Numbered from the stretch's first letter, positions 18,382-27,175 are shown. The stretch is 64,000 nucleotides of DNA from Humisphaera borealis (GCF_015169395.1 NZ_CP063458.1:3534001-3598000), one strand, 5' to 3'. The notes: a model not told the origin generated them from the letters alone. Program-made: numbers and translations.

Positions 18382-18885
18382 CTACACCGGCGGCTTCTCG
18401 CCGGGTGGGATTTCCGGCTCTTCGGGGGGTTCGACCAGATCGAGCACCAGCCGGCTCATGAAAAACTGGATCTCCAGCTCCGCCATTGTGCTCGGCAGGG
18501 CGGTTTTCAGGTCGTATTCGTGGGTGTGGTCTTCCACGGTGTCGTCGCCCCGGCGTTCGCCTTCGGTGACGATATGGTGGGCAAAGGTCACTGCGTCTTC
18601 GTGTTCCTGCATGATCAGCAGTTCGCCCCACCGCCAGGCCAGATGCACCCGCATGGACAACTGGTTGCCCCAGGTGCTGACGCGGTGAACGATCCGCGCC
18701 TTGTTCATCATTTGGACCAGGGTATCCACCGCCGGGAAGACGGCGTTGTTCAGGAAGGTGGCGTAGTGCTCGTTGTATTCCTGCTGCTTGGACATCGCCT
18801 CCCGCTCGGCGCGCAGCTTCTCCGGGGCAACATCCTTGAACGGCTCAATGCGGCTGAGCCACCATTTGGTAAACGCTTTGTCCAT
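18382..18885 (-). CDS. Hypothetical protein
   Basis: A 167-residue soluble-looking protein starting MDKAFTKWWLSRIEPF. It has no signal peptide or membrane span. It is mainly helical, with charged stretches (EKLRAEREAMSKQQEYNEHY) and a C-terminal acidic/proline tail (EPPEEPEIPPGEKPP). I do not recognise the family. An in-frame start 22 codons upstream gives a cysteine- and proline-rich leader that looks non-coding. It is 138 bp from lpxK on the same strand, and its role is unknown. Confidence 0.7.
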   Translation of the reverse strand: MDKAFTKWWLSRIEPFKDVAPEKLRAEREAMSKQQEYNEHYATFLNNAVFPAVDTLVQMMNKARIVHRVSTWGNQLSMRVHLAWRWGELLIMQEHEDAVTFAHHIVTEGERRGDDTVEDHTHEYDLKTALPSTMAELEIQFFMSRLVLDLVEPPEEPEIPPGEKPPV

Positions 18886-19023
18886 GGGCAGCAGCGGAGG
18901 GTACGGGCATGCCGCGGAGGGGGCAAGTGAGCGGCGCTCTACACTACACAAGGTTAGCCGAGGTTAGCCGCGACGCGGAGCGGAGCGCCTGCGTTCAGCC
19001 CTCAACGTTGAACCGATCGACCG

Positions 19024-20136
19024 TCAAGTGCATCCGCGTCCAGCACGAGCCATCGCGGCAGCCAGAAGGATACCCGCGCCGTCGCCTTCGAACCGGGCTT
19101 CGACGTCCAGCCGCCAGATCGGGATTTTCGCGTCGGCAACCCCGTCGATCGCTGCCAGTTTCACCCAGTCCTTCTCCGTCGTCACCAGCACTTCGGCCCC
19201 GGCCGATTCTCCACTGGCCTGCAGCATTCGCACGTCATCCGCCGTGTAAGCGTGGTGGTCGGGAAACCGATGCTCGCCCGCGTACTTCCCGGCGAGCGAG
19301 CGGATCTGCCGCTCGAACCCGCCGGGCGAACCCAACCCGCTGAAACACATCGCCGACTTCTCCCGCAGCGCCGATAGCGGCACATCGGCCGGCTGGTCGC
19401 TCGGCGTCCCCGCCGACCGCAGCCCGGTCGGCTCGTGCCGTTCGAAGACGACCTGCACGCCGGCGTTGTGCTGGCGGATTTCGGCGATCGTCGTCGCGCG
19501 GCTTTCGGGCGTCGCCGCGTCGGCGCTGGTCAGGATCACGATTCCGGCCCGCTTCAGGCCGGTAATCGGCTCGCGCAGCAGCCCGCGCGGCAGGACATGG
19601 CCATAACCGAACGGCTCAGGCGCGTGCAGCAGCACGATGTCCAGATCGCGATGCAGCCGCCGGTGCTGAAATCCGTCGTCGAGCAGGAATAGGTCGATCG
19701 CAGGCTCGCGTTCGAGTGCCCGCAGGCCGGCGGCATGGCGGTCGGGGTCGCATTCGATGACGACCCGGCCGGCGGTCGTCGTCCCGCCACCCAGCATCGC
19801 CAGCAACATCCGCTGTTCGTCCCCGAGCGTTCCCGGCTCGGCCTTGTAGCCGCGGGCAAGGATACCGACGTTCAGGCCGCGATCGCGCAACGCCCCGGCG
19901 AGCCAGCGAATGACCGGCGTCTTGCCCGTGCCACCGGTAGTCAGATTGCCGACAGAAATCACCGGTTTCGGCAACTTGCGAGCGCGCGATGCGTCGCGAT
20001 CGAACCGTCGGTTCCGGCGGTTGACCTCAAACCGGTACAGCGGCTCGATGCACGCCAAAGCCGAGCGGCCAAGCGAAGGGAAAAGTCCCTTCGCCTGGCC
20101 GCTCATCAGGCGTTGAATGGAGTGCTCAAAGCTCAT
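19024..20136 (-). CDS. lpxK: Tetraacyldisaccharide 4'-kinase LpxK
   Basis: A 370-residue inner-membrane-associated kinase that adds the 4'-phosphate to the lipid A precursor. Markers are the N-terminal amphipathic/hydrophobic stretch, the Walker A SVGNLTTGGTGKTPV (GGTGKT at 68-73), ILARGYK, and LDDGFQHRRLHRDLDIVLL with the catalytic acidic pair. TTEKDWVKL occurs near the C-terminus. The length is slightly above the family norm. It implies lipopolysaccharide synthesis. Other lpx genes are not in the window. Confidence 0.95.
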   Translation of the reverse strand: MSFEHSIQRLMSGQAKGLFPSLGRSALACIEPLYRFEVNRRNRRFDRDASRARKLPKPVISVGNLTTGGTGKTPVIRWLAGALRDRGLNVGILARGYKAEPGTLGDEQRMLLAMLGGGTTTAGRVVIECDPDRHAAGLRALEREPAIDLFLLDDGFQHRRLHRDLDIVLLHAPEPFGYGHVLPRGLLREPITGLKRAGIVILTSADAATPESRATTIAEIRQHNAGVQVVFERHEPTGLRSAGTPSDQPADVPLSALREKSAMCFSGLGSPGGFERQIRSLAGKYAGEHRFPDHHAYTADDVRMLQASGESAGAEVLVTTEKDWVKLAAIDGVADAKIPIWRLDVEARFEGDGAGILLAAAMARAGRGCT

Positions 20137-20167
20137 CCGACTGCAGTTGGCGATCCGGACTTCTGGG

Positions 20168-21427
20168 TCAGCCGCGCGGCTCTTCTTCCTCCAGCTTACC
20201 CTTGGTATCGCGCCAGAAGATGATGAAGAGCACCAGGCACACCGCCGCGCCGATCGCGGGAACGAGCCAGATCTTGTCCCATTGTTTCACACCGTTGACG
20301 GTGTATTTGTCCACGACGCGGCCGGAGATTTCATTCCCCAGCCACATGCCGACGCCGTAGGTCAGGAAGCTGAACAGGGCCTGTGCCGATCCGCGGATGC
20401 TCGCCGGGGCCTTGTTGTCGGTGTGGATGAAGCCGGCGGCAAGGAAGAAGTCGAAGCAGACGCCGTGAAGTGCCACGCCGACCAGGACCAGGAAGTAAGG
20501 CGATCCGTTGTGGGCGACATTGAAGAACCCGTATCGCAGCACCCACGCACCCATGCCGATCGCGAGCACGGTCTTCATGCCCAGGTATCGCAGGCCGAAA
20601 GGCAGCAGCAGCATGAAGCCGATTTCAGACCACTGGCCGATCGACATCGTGCTGGCGATGTTCTTCACGCCGATGTCGCCGAGGAAGTTGCCGGTGAACG
20701 TGTAGTAGAACGCCAGCGCGATCGTGATGGCGAACGCCAGGCCGAAGAAGATCGCGAAACTCGGGTTACGGAGCAGGCCGAACGCCTTGAGGAACGGGAG
20801 CGCCGATCCGGCCTTGCCTGCGGGCGGCGTATGGGGGAGCAGGAAGCTGAACAGCCCCAGTGCCGCCGAGAAACCGGCCGCCAGCAGCAGCGGCTTATTG
20901 GTGATGTCAGCGCCGGCGCCCATGAACCAGTCGACCGAAGACGAACCGACGATCCACCCGATCGTGCCCAGCACGCGCAGGCTCGGGAAATCGCGGGTGG
21001 CATCGGGGATGTTCGCGAACGCCAGCGAGTTGGAGATCGCCAGCGTCGGGTTGTAGACCAGGGCGTACGCGAACGCGACCCACCAGAACATCGTGTAGTC
21101 GGTCGTCTGTGACAACAGATAGAGCAAGGCCGCGCCGGCGAGGTGGAAGATCGCCATCAGGTACTCGCTGGCCATCACCCGGTCGGCGAGCTGGCCGGCG
21201 ATCATCATGGAGAAAATCGCGCCCAGCGCCATGGTGCCGTAGACCGAGCCGATCTGCGTTCCGCTGAACTTCAGGCCGACTTCCAGGTACCTGCCGAGCA
21301 CGACGAACCAGGCGCCCCAGACGGCGAACTGCAGGAACATCATGACGGAAAGCCGAAGCCGCACGCCCATGTCGAGCGGGGGCTTGGCTTCGGATGACGC
21401 GTAGTTGAGCGTGGCGACAGCGGCCAT
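20168..21427 (-). CDS. MFS permease, nucleoside:H+ symporter-like (NupG/XapB type)
   Basis: A 419-residue, roughly 12-span major facilitator protein starting MAAVATLNYASSEAKPPLD. The first helix (MMFLQFAVWGAWFVVLGRYL) and the ISNSLAFANIPDATRDFPSLRVLGTIGWIVG segment are typical of the nucleoside/H+ symporter branch often found with sugar-catabolic genes in planctomycetes. It carries a C-terminal charged tail (GKLEEEEPRG). The start at 21427 is chosen over one 30 codons upstream. It lies just downstream of the uronate-isomerase-like gene on the same strand, so it may import a sugar for that enzyme; this is inferred from context. Confidence 0.82.
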   Translation of the reverse strand: MAAVATLNYASSEAKPPLDMGVRLRLSVMMFLQFAVWGAWFVVLGRYLEVGLKFSGTQIGSVYGTMALGAIFSMMIAGQLADRVMASEYLMAIFHLAGAALLYLLSQTTDYTMFWWVAFAYALVYNPTLAISNSLAFANIPDATRDFPSLRVLGTIGWIVGSSSVDWFMGAGADITNKPLLLAAGFSAALGLFSFLLPHTPPAGKAGSALPFLKAFGLLRNPSFAIFFGLAFAITIALAFYYTFTGNFLGDIGVKNIASTMSIGQWSEIGFMLLLPFGLRYLGMKTVLAIGMGAWVLRYGFFNVAHNGSPYFLVLVGVALHGVCFDFFLAAGFIHTDNKAPASIRGSAQALFSFLTYGVGMWLGNEISGRVVDKYTVNGVKQWDKIWLVPAIGAAVCLVLFIIFWRDTKGKLEEEEPRG

Positions 21428-21545
21428 GTGGGGTCCTCTGGGGTTTCTTGTTATGCCCGGGGCGTACACCGACGGAGTTGGGCCGGGAGTGTAACGACGT
21501 GCGCCCGTCCGTCGCAAATGCGGTACTTCGTTGTAACCACCGCGG

Positions 21546-21666
21546 CCCGTAGGGTCCGCCTTGGCGGACGTTGCGAGCCGGGCGACATCGACGCGTCCGC
21601 CGAGGCGGAGCCTACGGGACGCTCCAAGCCGGACGACATCGGTGCGTCCGCCGAGGCGGACCTTAC
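21546..21666. repeat. GTAGGGTCCGCC inverted repeat with duplicated right arm
   Basis: The left arm 21546-21570 pairs with 21594-21618 (23 of 25). The right half recurs about 50 bp on, at 21645-21666, with the flank AAGCCGGACGACATCG resembling GAGCCGGGCGACATCG. The last arm contains the TAA stop (complement of 21663-21665) of the amidohydrolase gene. It is related to 16165-16247. Confidence 0.85.
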
Positions 21667-22970
21667 AGGAAGTTCCGGAAGTTCCCCTTCAGATACAGCG
21701 CAACGTCCCGTTCGATGTCGGCCGTCGTCAGTTTCCAGCCGGCGTCGACGGCATCGCGGTACTTTTCAGCGAGCACGCCGGCGATGAGCTTGCGGCTGTG
21801 GTCCCACTTGTAGAGCAACTGGTCGAGCACCCGCGCATCCGAATGCTGCGGGATGAAGCTGGTGCCCAGCAGCTCGACGCGCATCTTGGTGATCTCGGTG
21901 ATCAGGCTCGGGTTGTTCACGAACCACCAGCAGCCGAAGACCATCAGGTTGCCAAACTTGCGGGCGGCGACGGCCAGCGCGTGCTGGTTCTCGCGGGCCA
22001 GCATCGTGACGAAGAATCGGTTTCCGGGGAAGCGGGCGGCGAGCGCCGTTACCGAATCGACGTCCGACGTGCCGACCATGTCGCCGGCATCGCGGAGCGC
22101 CGGGTTCGCGGCCCGGCGGGAGCCGATCATCATCGCGAACGCCAGGCCCCGCTCGGCACACACCGGCAGAATGACCTGTTCCAGGATCGCCTGCCCGGCA
22201 CGGGCCGCTGCGTCGGCAGGGTCGGCGGGATAGCGCCAGCTCGGGGGGAGGCTGAGCGCCAGGTAGATCGCGTTCTGCTTGTCGATCCAGTCGCGCAGGA
22301 ACCGCCGGGCCTCCTCGATCGTCCTGCCGCCGACCTCTTCGCTTACGCCGTAACCCCACGACGCCATCTTTTTCGCAGCGGCCGGCCAGTCGAGCAGCAG
22401 CGGATCGATCCGCAGGACGGCCTGGAACCGCGGATCGGGTTTGATGCCGCGCAGCCAGCGTTCGCGCTCGCCGTCGTCGAAGACCGGGTTGGTCATCGTG
22501 ATCGATTCGACGTTGGCCAGCTCCATCACCTTGTCGATGTAGTCGCCGGGCTTTTGTTCCTTGAACCACTTACGCGCCGAATCGAGTTTGCGGTCGGAGA
22601 CATCCAGGCCGAGCTTGTGCAGCGTGGTCAGCACGCCGCGACAGGCTTCGGAGATTGGCGAGCGCTCGACGAACAGGTGCTTCCAGATGTGGTCAGCCTG
22701 CTCGACCTTGCTCATCTTGAAGAACGTGTCGTACGGCAGCACGGTCGCGGGGACGACGCGGAACACCTCGGCGATCAGGTAGTGATAGGTGACCAGCTCG
22801 TCGAGGCCCCAGAGCAGCAGCCCCGTCGGGTCAACCGGCCCGGCGGCGTTGGGGACCGGCGTGCCGAACGCCGGCGAATACAGGTGGGTGTGCATGTCCA
22901 CCACCGGCTGTTTCTGCACGGCGGCACTGACGACGGCTTCGATCTGATCGCGGTGGAGGGGCTGGCTCAT
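21663..22970 (-). CDS. Uronate (glucuronate) isomerase-like amidohydrolase
   Basis: A 435-residue amidohydrolase-superfamily protein. The metal motif DMHTHLY (about 25-31), a long helical insertion and IPQHSDARVLDQLLYKWDHSR near the C-terminus resemble the UxaC/glucuronate isomerase branch. That branch interconverts hexuronates with ketouronates and is unusually divergent among amidohydrolases. There is no signal peptide, so it is cytoplasmic. Its stop codon lies within a repeat element. It is next to an MFS permease. The substrate assignment is inferred; another amidohydrolase reaction is possible. Confidence 0.7.
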   Translation of the reverse strand: MSQPLHRDQIEAVVSAAVQKQPVVDMHTHLYSPAFGTPVPNAAGPVDPTGLLLWGLDELVTYHYLIAEVFRVVPATVLPYDTFFKMSKVEQADHIWKHLFVERSPISEACRGVLTTLHKLGLDVSDRKLDSARKWFKEQKPGDYIDKVMELANVESITMTNPVFDDGERERWLRGIKPDPRFQAVLRIDPLLLDWPAAAKKMASWGYGVSEEVGGRTIEEARRFLRDWIDKQNAIYLALSLPPSWRYPADPADAAARAGQAILEQVILPVCAERGLAFAMMIGSRRAANPALRDAGDMVGTSDVDSVTALAARFPGNRFFVTMLARENQHALAVAARKFGNLMVFGCWWFVNNPSLITEITKMRVELLGTSFIPQHSDARVLDQLLYKWDHSRKLIAGVLAEKYRDAVDAGWKLTTADIERDVALYLKGNFRNFL

Positions 22971-23089
22971 GGGTCGGTCCCGAAAGAATCACCTGCCCGG
23001 GCGGACATACCCGGCGAACCACAGGTTTTAGCGGAAGGTGGGGAGATGATCCATCCAAACTCACCACGACGAAAGGGATGCCAACTTCT

Positions 23090-23160
23090 GGGAACGCCGA
23101 GCTCCAGCTCGGCAATGGCACCAGCAACATCGAAGAGCCGAGCTGGAGCTCGGCGTTCCC
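23090..23160. repeat. Perfect inverted repeat, GCCGAGCTCCAGCTCGGC family
   Basis: 24-bp arms at 23090-23113 and 23137-23160 are perfectly complementary (GGGAACGCCGAGCTCCAGCT then CGGC). The loop ends ATCGAAGA, which recurs in the related element at 39276-39331. Confidence 0.85.
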
Positions 23161-23189
23161 ACGAGGCGGCCGCGGATTTTCGCCGCTCA

Positions 23190-24845
23190 TCACCCCGGCA
23201 TATGCACGCTCGGGTCGAATCGGCGGTAGGCAAATCCCAGGAGCGGCAGCGCGGCGGCGACTTCCAGGGTTAACACCACCAGCGCGACCGCCGTCGCCGC
23301 GACCAGCGAGTTGCCGGCAAAGACGAACACGACAACGGCAAAAACCGCCGCGATGCCGCCGGCGATGCCCACGCCGACGGCGCGGATCGCCAGCGTGAAG
23401 ATCTGCCGGCCGAGCGCCGAGAAGTCGCCGGGCCCGGCGGCCGCAGGCCGCGTGGGGGCGATCAGGAAAATGATGTTCTCGGCGACGATCATCAGCGCGT
23501 TGAACGGCAGCACCACCACCGCCGCCACCATCAGCGCCGGCCTGGCCGCCGCCCCGGCGGGGTAGTTCCAGGTCACCGCGGTCGTTGCCGCCAGCACCAC
23601 CCATTGGATGATCGTCAGCAGGACGGTCGGCGTCAGCACCTGCCCGAGGCTGATCGCCGAGGGGCTCAGCGGAAGGGTCTTCAGTGTTTCGATGGTGTCC
23701 AGGTCGGCCCGGAAATCGAACCGCAGCACACTGGTAAGAATGACCGAAATCCAGGCCATCGCGGCGAAGACGGGGATCAGGACGGAATTGGGGTCGTTCG
23801 CCCGGGAACTTGCGATCAGGAACGGGCCGATCGCGACCGCGATCACCAGCAGCACCACCAGCAGGCTCCGACTGGCACGGAAGGCGTGCGTCGTCTGCCG
23901 CCAGGCGATCGCGCCGGCCCCGCCCCAGCGGGGATACATTGGCACGCTGCGGCGGGAGGTCGCCGGCGCGACCACCGCCATCGCCCCGCCCGATCGCAGC
24001 CGTCGCATCCGCTCGTGTCGGCGGTCGGTGGCACCGGCGGCGGCTTCGAGGAAGAACGCATCCAGCCGAATGATCACCCACACCAGCGCGGCGTTGATGA
24101 CCACCCCCGCCAGCGTCCAGATTGGCAGGTCGGGCCAGAGGCGCTCGGCGGTGATGATCTCCGTCAGCACGGTGAACGGCGCGAGTAACACCTGCCCGGT
24201 CGGCGTGCGGGCCAGGCGCTGGATGACGACGCGGGGATCGACCAGCAGCAGGTTCCAGCCGTTCTCACCGACGGCGGCGCGCAGCGCGATCAGCAGCATC
24301 AGTCCGATGCACGCCATCGCGAGCAGTCGCCCGCGGGACCGGAACTTGCCGCCCAGCCACTGCCCCACCAGCAGCGCCGCCGTGCTGCCGAACTGCACGA
24401 ACAGCAGCGTCAGGAAACAGCCGAGGTAGCACGCGATCCAGTAGGTGGCGTTACGGTAAATCGCGATGGAGACGATCAATGCGGTGATCGCGGCGACGGC
24501 GGTGCCTTTGAACAGCTTGTACAGCAGCAGTTGCCGCCGGCTGAACGGGCCGGGAAACAGAAAGTCGCTCTCGCCCCCGGTAAACGCGATCGCCTTCTCA
24601 CCCGCCGACGTAAACGTGGTGAGCAGCCCGATGCCGAGCAGGATCAGCGGCATGACGTTGCGGACTTCGGCCGGCTTGGGCTTGGCCACCTGCGCCGACA
24701 GAATCGCCGGCGTTAGCCAGGCGATGAACACCAGCACGCCGAACGCGAAGAAGATCGCCCCCCGCGGCGTTTTGGCCCGGCGAAGGGCCGAACGGAAGAT
24801 CCCGCGGAGCTGAAGGCGGATGAGGTGGCGGAGTGCGGGAGGCAT
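23190..24845 (-). CDS. Putative ABC exporter membrane protein
   Basis: A 551-residue, highly hydrophobic protein with about 12 predicted spans. The layout of cytoplasmic N-terminus (LRHLIRLQLRGIFRSALRR), early spans, FTGGESDFLFPGPFSRRQLLLYKL, and a second half with FRADLDTIETLKTLPLSP resembles the putative ABC-exporter membrane family (ABC-2-like). The GESDFLFPGPFSRRQLLLYK and ETLKTLPLSP segments recall the cytoplasmic coupling motifs of ABC-2 permeases. No ATPase gene is adjacent in the window, so a partner must be encoded elsewhere. The cargo is unknown. Confidence 0.7.
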   Translation of the reverse strand: MPPALRHLIRLQLRGIFRSALRRAKTPRGAIFFAFGVLVFIAWLTPAILSAQVAKPKPAEVRNVMPLILLGIGLLTTFTSAGEKAIAFTGGESDFLFPGPFSRRQLLLYKLFKGTAVAAITALIVSIAIYRNATYWIACYLGCFLTLLFVQFGSTAALLVGQWLGGKFRSRGRLLAMACIGLMLLIALRAAVGENGWNLLLVDPRVVIQRLARTPTGQVLLAPFTVLTEIITAERLWPDLPIWTLAGVVINAALVWVIIRLDAFFLEAAAGATDRRHERMRRLRSGGAMAVVAPATSRRSVPMYPRWGGAGAIAWRQTTHAFRASRSLLVVLLVIAVAIGPFLIASSRANDPNSVLIPVFAAMAWISVILTSVLRFDFRADLDTIETLKTLPLSPSAISLGQVLTPTVLLTIIQWVVLAATTAVTWNYPAGAAARPALMVAAVVVLPFNALMIVAENIIFLIAPTRPAAAGPGDFSALGRQIFTLAIRAVGVGIAGGIAAVFAVVVFVFAGNSLVAATAVALVVLTLEVAAALPLLGFAYRRFDPSVHMPG

Positions 24846-24857
24846 GGGGGAGTACGG

Positions 24858-25064
24858 AATGACGAATGACGAATGACGAAAATCGAATGGCGAATGAAAT
24901 TCGAAATCTCAAATCCCAAATCCCAAATCCCAAATCTGAAATCTGAAATCTGAAATCTGAAATCTGAAATCCGGCATCCGGTCCCACCGGACATCGCGCA
25001 AAGTCTATTCGAGTTTGGGATTTTGGGCTTCATTCGCCATTCGAATTTCGCCATTCGTCATTCC
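24858..25064. repeat. AT-rich inverted repeat with heptamer tandem arrays
   Basis: In the divergent gap before gatA, three AATGACG heptamers (24858-24878) are followed by ten 7-bp units AAATCYS (24904-24973: one AAATCTC, three AAATCCC, five AAATCTG, one AAATCCG). A complementary right arm at 25031-25064 carries CATTCGCCATTCG and CGTCATTCC. It shares AATGACGAATGACG with 55793-55942. Confidence 0.8.
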
Positions 25065-25120
25065 CCCACCCCTCCCGGCCGTTTTACTTTCCCTCCCCTA
25101 TTCCGTACCTTCGCCCGCCC

Positions 25121-26608
25121 ATGGTTTCTGCCCTGCCGTTCGACACGCTTGCCGCCGCCCGGGATGCGCTTCGCCTGCGGAAAATCTCCGCCGTCGAGCT
25201 GACACGCGCCGTGCTCGATCGGATTGACGCACTGGACGGGACGATCCGGGCTTACATCGACGTCGGCGGAGAGCGGTCGGTGTTTGCCGAGCGGGCGCTG
25301 ACGGTGGCAGCCGAGGTCGACGCGGGCACTCGCACCGGCCTGCTCGCCGGGCTGCCGATCGCGATCAAGGACAACCTCTGCACCACCTTCGGCCGAACGA
25401 CCTGCTCGTCGAAGATGCTGGAGAACTTCCACTCCCCCTATGACGCGACGGCGGTGCAGAAGCTCGAAGCGGCCGGGGCGGTGATTGTCGGCAAGACCAA
25501 CCTGGACGAGTTCGCCATGGGCAGCTCGACCGAGAACAGCGCCTTCGGCACCAGCCGTAACCCCTGGGATACCGACTGCGTGCCCGGTGGCAGCTCCGGC
25601 GGCAGCGCCGCGGCGCTGGCGGCGGGATTGTGCCTGGGGTCCATCGGCTCCGACACCGGCGGGTCGATCCGCCAGCCGGCCTCGCTCTGCAGCCTGGTGG
25701 GGCTGAAGCCGACCTACGGCCGCATCAGCCGGTATGGTTTGGTGGCGTTTGCCAGTTCGCTCGACCAGATCGGCCCGTTCGGCTGGACGGTCGCCGACGC
25801 GGCGTTGCTGCTCCAGGCGATGGCCGGCTACGACCGCCGGGACAGCACCTCGGCCCCGGTCGATGTTCCCGATTACCTCGCCGAGCTGGACGTGCCGCTG
25901 AAGGGGTTGCGCATCGGCATCGCCCGCGAGTACGACCACGCCGAGGGTGTCGACCCGCAGGTGAAGTCGGCGGTTGACGAGGCGGTCAAGGTTTACCGCT
26001 CGCTCGGGGCGACGACGGTCGATGTCTCACTGCCGCACACCAAGTACGGCATCGCGGCTTACTACGTCATCGCGCCGTGCGAGGCCTCGAGCAATCTGGC
26101 CCGGTACGACGGCGTGCACTACGGGCACCGCACGAAAGAGCCGGTCACCAACATCTTCGACCTCTACAGCAAGAGCCGGGCGGAAGGCTTCGGGCCGGAG
26201 GTCCAACGCCGCATCATGATCGGCACGTATGCCCTGTCGAAGGGGTATGGCGAGCGGCTGTATCACAACGCGCTGTGCGTGCGGGCGAAGATCAAGCAGG
26301 ACTTTGACGAGGCGTTCCAGAGCTGTGACGTGATCGCCTGCCCCACCAGCCCAGAGCCGGCGTTCAAGGTCGGCCAGAAGAGCGGCGACCCGCTGGCGAT
26401 GTACCTGGCGGACGTGTTCACCGTCACGTGCAACATCGCCGCGATCGCCGGCATCAGCGTGCCGTGTGGGTTCACGACTGATGCTAAACCCCTGCCGATC
26501 GGCTTCCAGTTGCTGGGCCCGGCATTCAGCGAGCCGAAGCTGCTCCGGGCCGCGCGGATGTACGAGGCGGCGACGGAGTGGCACAAGCGGCGGCCGGGCT
26601 CCGTCTAA
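25121..26608 (+). CDS. gatA: Asp-tRNA(Asn)/Glu-tRNA(Gln) amidotransferase subunit A
   Basis: The 495-residue glutaminase subunit of GatCAB, which amidates misacylated Glu-tRNA(Gln) and Asp-tRNA(Asn). The Ser-cisSer-Lys amidase triad is intact: K83 (GLPIAIKDN), S158 (PGGSSGGSAAAL) and S182 (SDTGGSIRQPAS), each offset by exactly four from the S. aureus numbering. GTYALSKGYGERLYHNA and the C-terminal GFQLLGPAFSEPKLLRAA are also typical. gatB and gatC are not in the window. It is convergent with the winged-helix regulator. Confidence 0.96.
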   Translation: MVSALPFDTLAAARDALRLRKISAVELTRAVLDRIDALDGTIRAYIDVGGERSVFAERALTVAAEVDAGTRTGLLAGLPIAIKDNLCTTFGRTTCSSKMLENFHSPYDATAVQKLEAAGAVIVGKTNLDEFAMGSSTENSAFGTSRNPWDTDCVPGGSSGGSAAALAAGLCLGSIGSDTGGSIRQPASLCSLVGLKPTYGRISRYGLVAFASSLDQIGPFGWTVADAALLLQAMAGYDRRDSTSAPVDVPDYLAELDVPLKGLRIGIAREYDHAEGVDPQVKSAVDEAVKVYRSLGATTVDVSLPHTKYGIAAYYVIAPCEASSNLARYDGVHYGHRTKEPVTNIFDLYSKSRAEGFGPEVQRRIMIGTYALSKGYGERLYHNALCVRAKIKQDFDEAFQSCDVIACPTSPEPAFKVGQKSGDPLAMYLADVFTVTCNIAAIAGISVPCGFTTDAKPLPIGFQLLGPAFSEPKLLRAARMYEAATEWHKRRPGSV

Positions 26609-26634
26609 GTGATCACAGATGGCACACGCGACCC

Positions 26635-26662
26635 CACGGGTAAGCGAGTACGCTTGCCCATG
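26635..26662. repeat. Hairpin CACGGGTAAGCG/CGCTTGCCCATG between convergent genes
   Basis: A 12-bp stem with one mismatch and an AGTA loop, 27 bp after the gatA stop. It is the third copy of the family at 8186 and 18323. Confidence 0.7.
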
Positions 26663-26704
26663 CCACCCAGGGGCGAGCAAGCTCAGACGGCGGGCAGCCT
26701 GGGA

Positions 26705-27109
26705 TCAATCCACCCAATCATCTTCACTATGGGAATTGTCCACGCGAATCGGCGCGATTCGCTGGATCGGCTCAGCCTTTCCGGCAACGGCAGACATCAG
26801 CCCATTTACATGTGACTGCAGCGAAGCTTTGCCACTGGGCGTGAGTAAGTAGGTCGTCACCGGCTTGCCGGCGCGGAACTCTTTTTCAATGTCGATGAGG
26901 CCGGCGTCGGCCAGCCGCCTGGCGTGCGAGGCGAGGTTGCCGTCGGTCAGGCGGGTGCGATGGCGGAGGTCTACAAACTCAACGCCGGCAGGGTTGGACG
27001 TCAGCGCCAGCAGGATGCTGAGCCGGCCGGGATTGATGACCAGCGGGTCGAGGGTGGCGACGGGACTTTCGGCGGGCGCGTGCGAGGGCATGTCGGGGTT
27101 ATCGGACAT
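26705..27109 (-). CDS. Winged-helix transcriptional regulator (ArsR/MarR-like)
   Basis: A 134-residue protein starting MSDNPDMPSHAP. The core NPGRLSILLALTSNPAGVEFVDLRHRTRLTDGNLASHARRLADAGLIDIEKEFRAGKPVTTYLLTPSGK is a winged helix with recognition helix DGNLASHARRL and wing KPVTTYLLT, matching the small winged-helix family related to MarR/ArsR. ATG 27109 is chosen because longer in-frame starts run into the divergent toxin promoter. The ligand is unknown. It is divergent from the BrnT/antitoxin pair, sharing a 66-bp control region. Confidence 0.82.
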   Translation of the reverse strand: MSDNPDMPSHAPAESPVATLDPLVINPGRLSILLALTSNPAGVEFVDLRHRTRLTDGNLASHARRLADAGLIDIEKEFRAGKPVTTYLLTPSGKASLQSHVNGLMSAVAGKAEPIQRIAPIRVDNSHSEDDWVD

Positions 27110-27140
27110 CGGGCTGCCTGCGGATGAATCGAAGCTCGAC

Positions 27141-27169
27141 TTGACCCAATTAAGTGGTGTATAAATACA
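27141..27169 (+). promoter_or_regulatory. Candidate brnT promoter with overlapping palindromic operator
   Basis: TTGACC (27141-27146) is followed by an AT-rich TATAAATAC region at 27160. A perfect palindrome, TGTAT-AA-ATACA, covers 27158-27169, directly over the likely -10 box and 6 bp before the toxin start. This fits autorepression by the downstream ribbon-helix-helix antitoxin. The hexamer spacing is shorter than ideal. Confidence 0.4.
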
Positions 27170-27175
27170 TGGGTT

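Noticed and set aside
21561-23273. 570-codon plus-strand open frame
   Set aside because: It is antisense to the uronate-isomerase-like gene and runs through a repeat element.
24904-24973. Possible CRISPR array (short regular repeats)
   Set aside because: Units are 7 bp with no spacers and no cas genes; it is a simple tandem array inside an inverted repeat.
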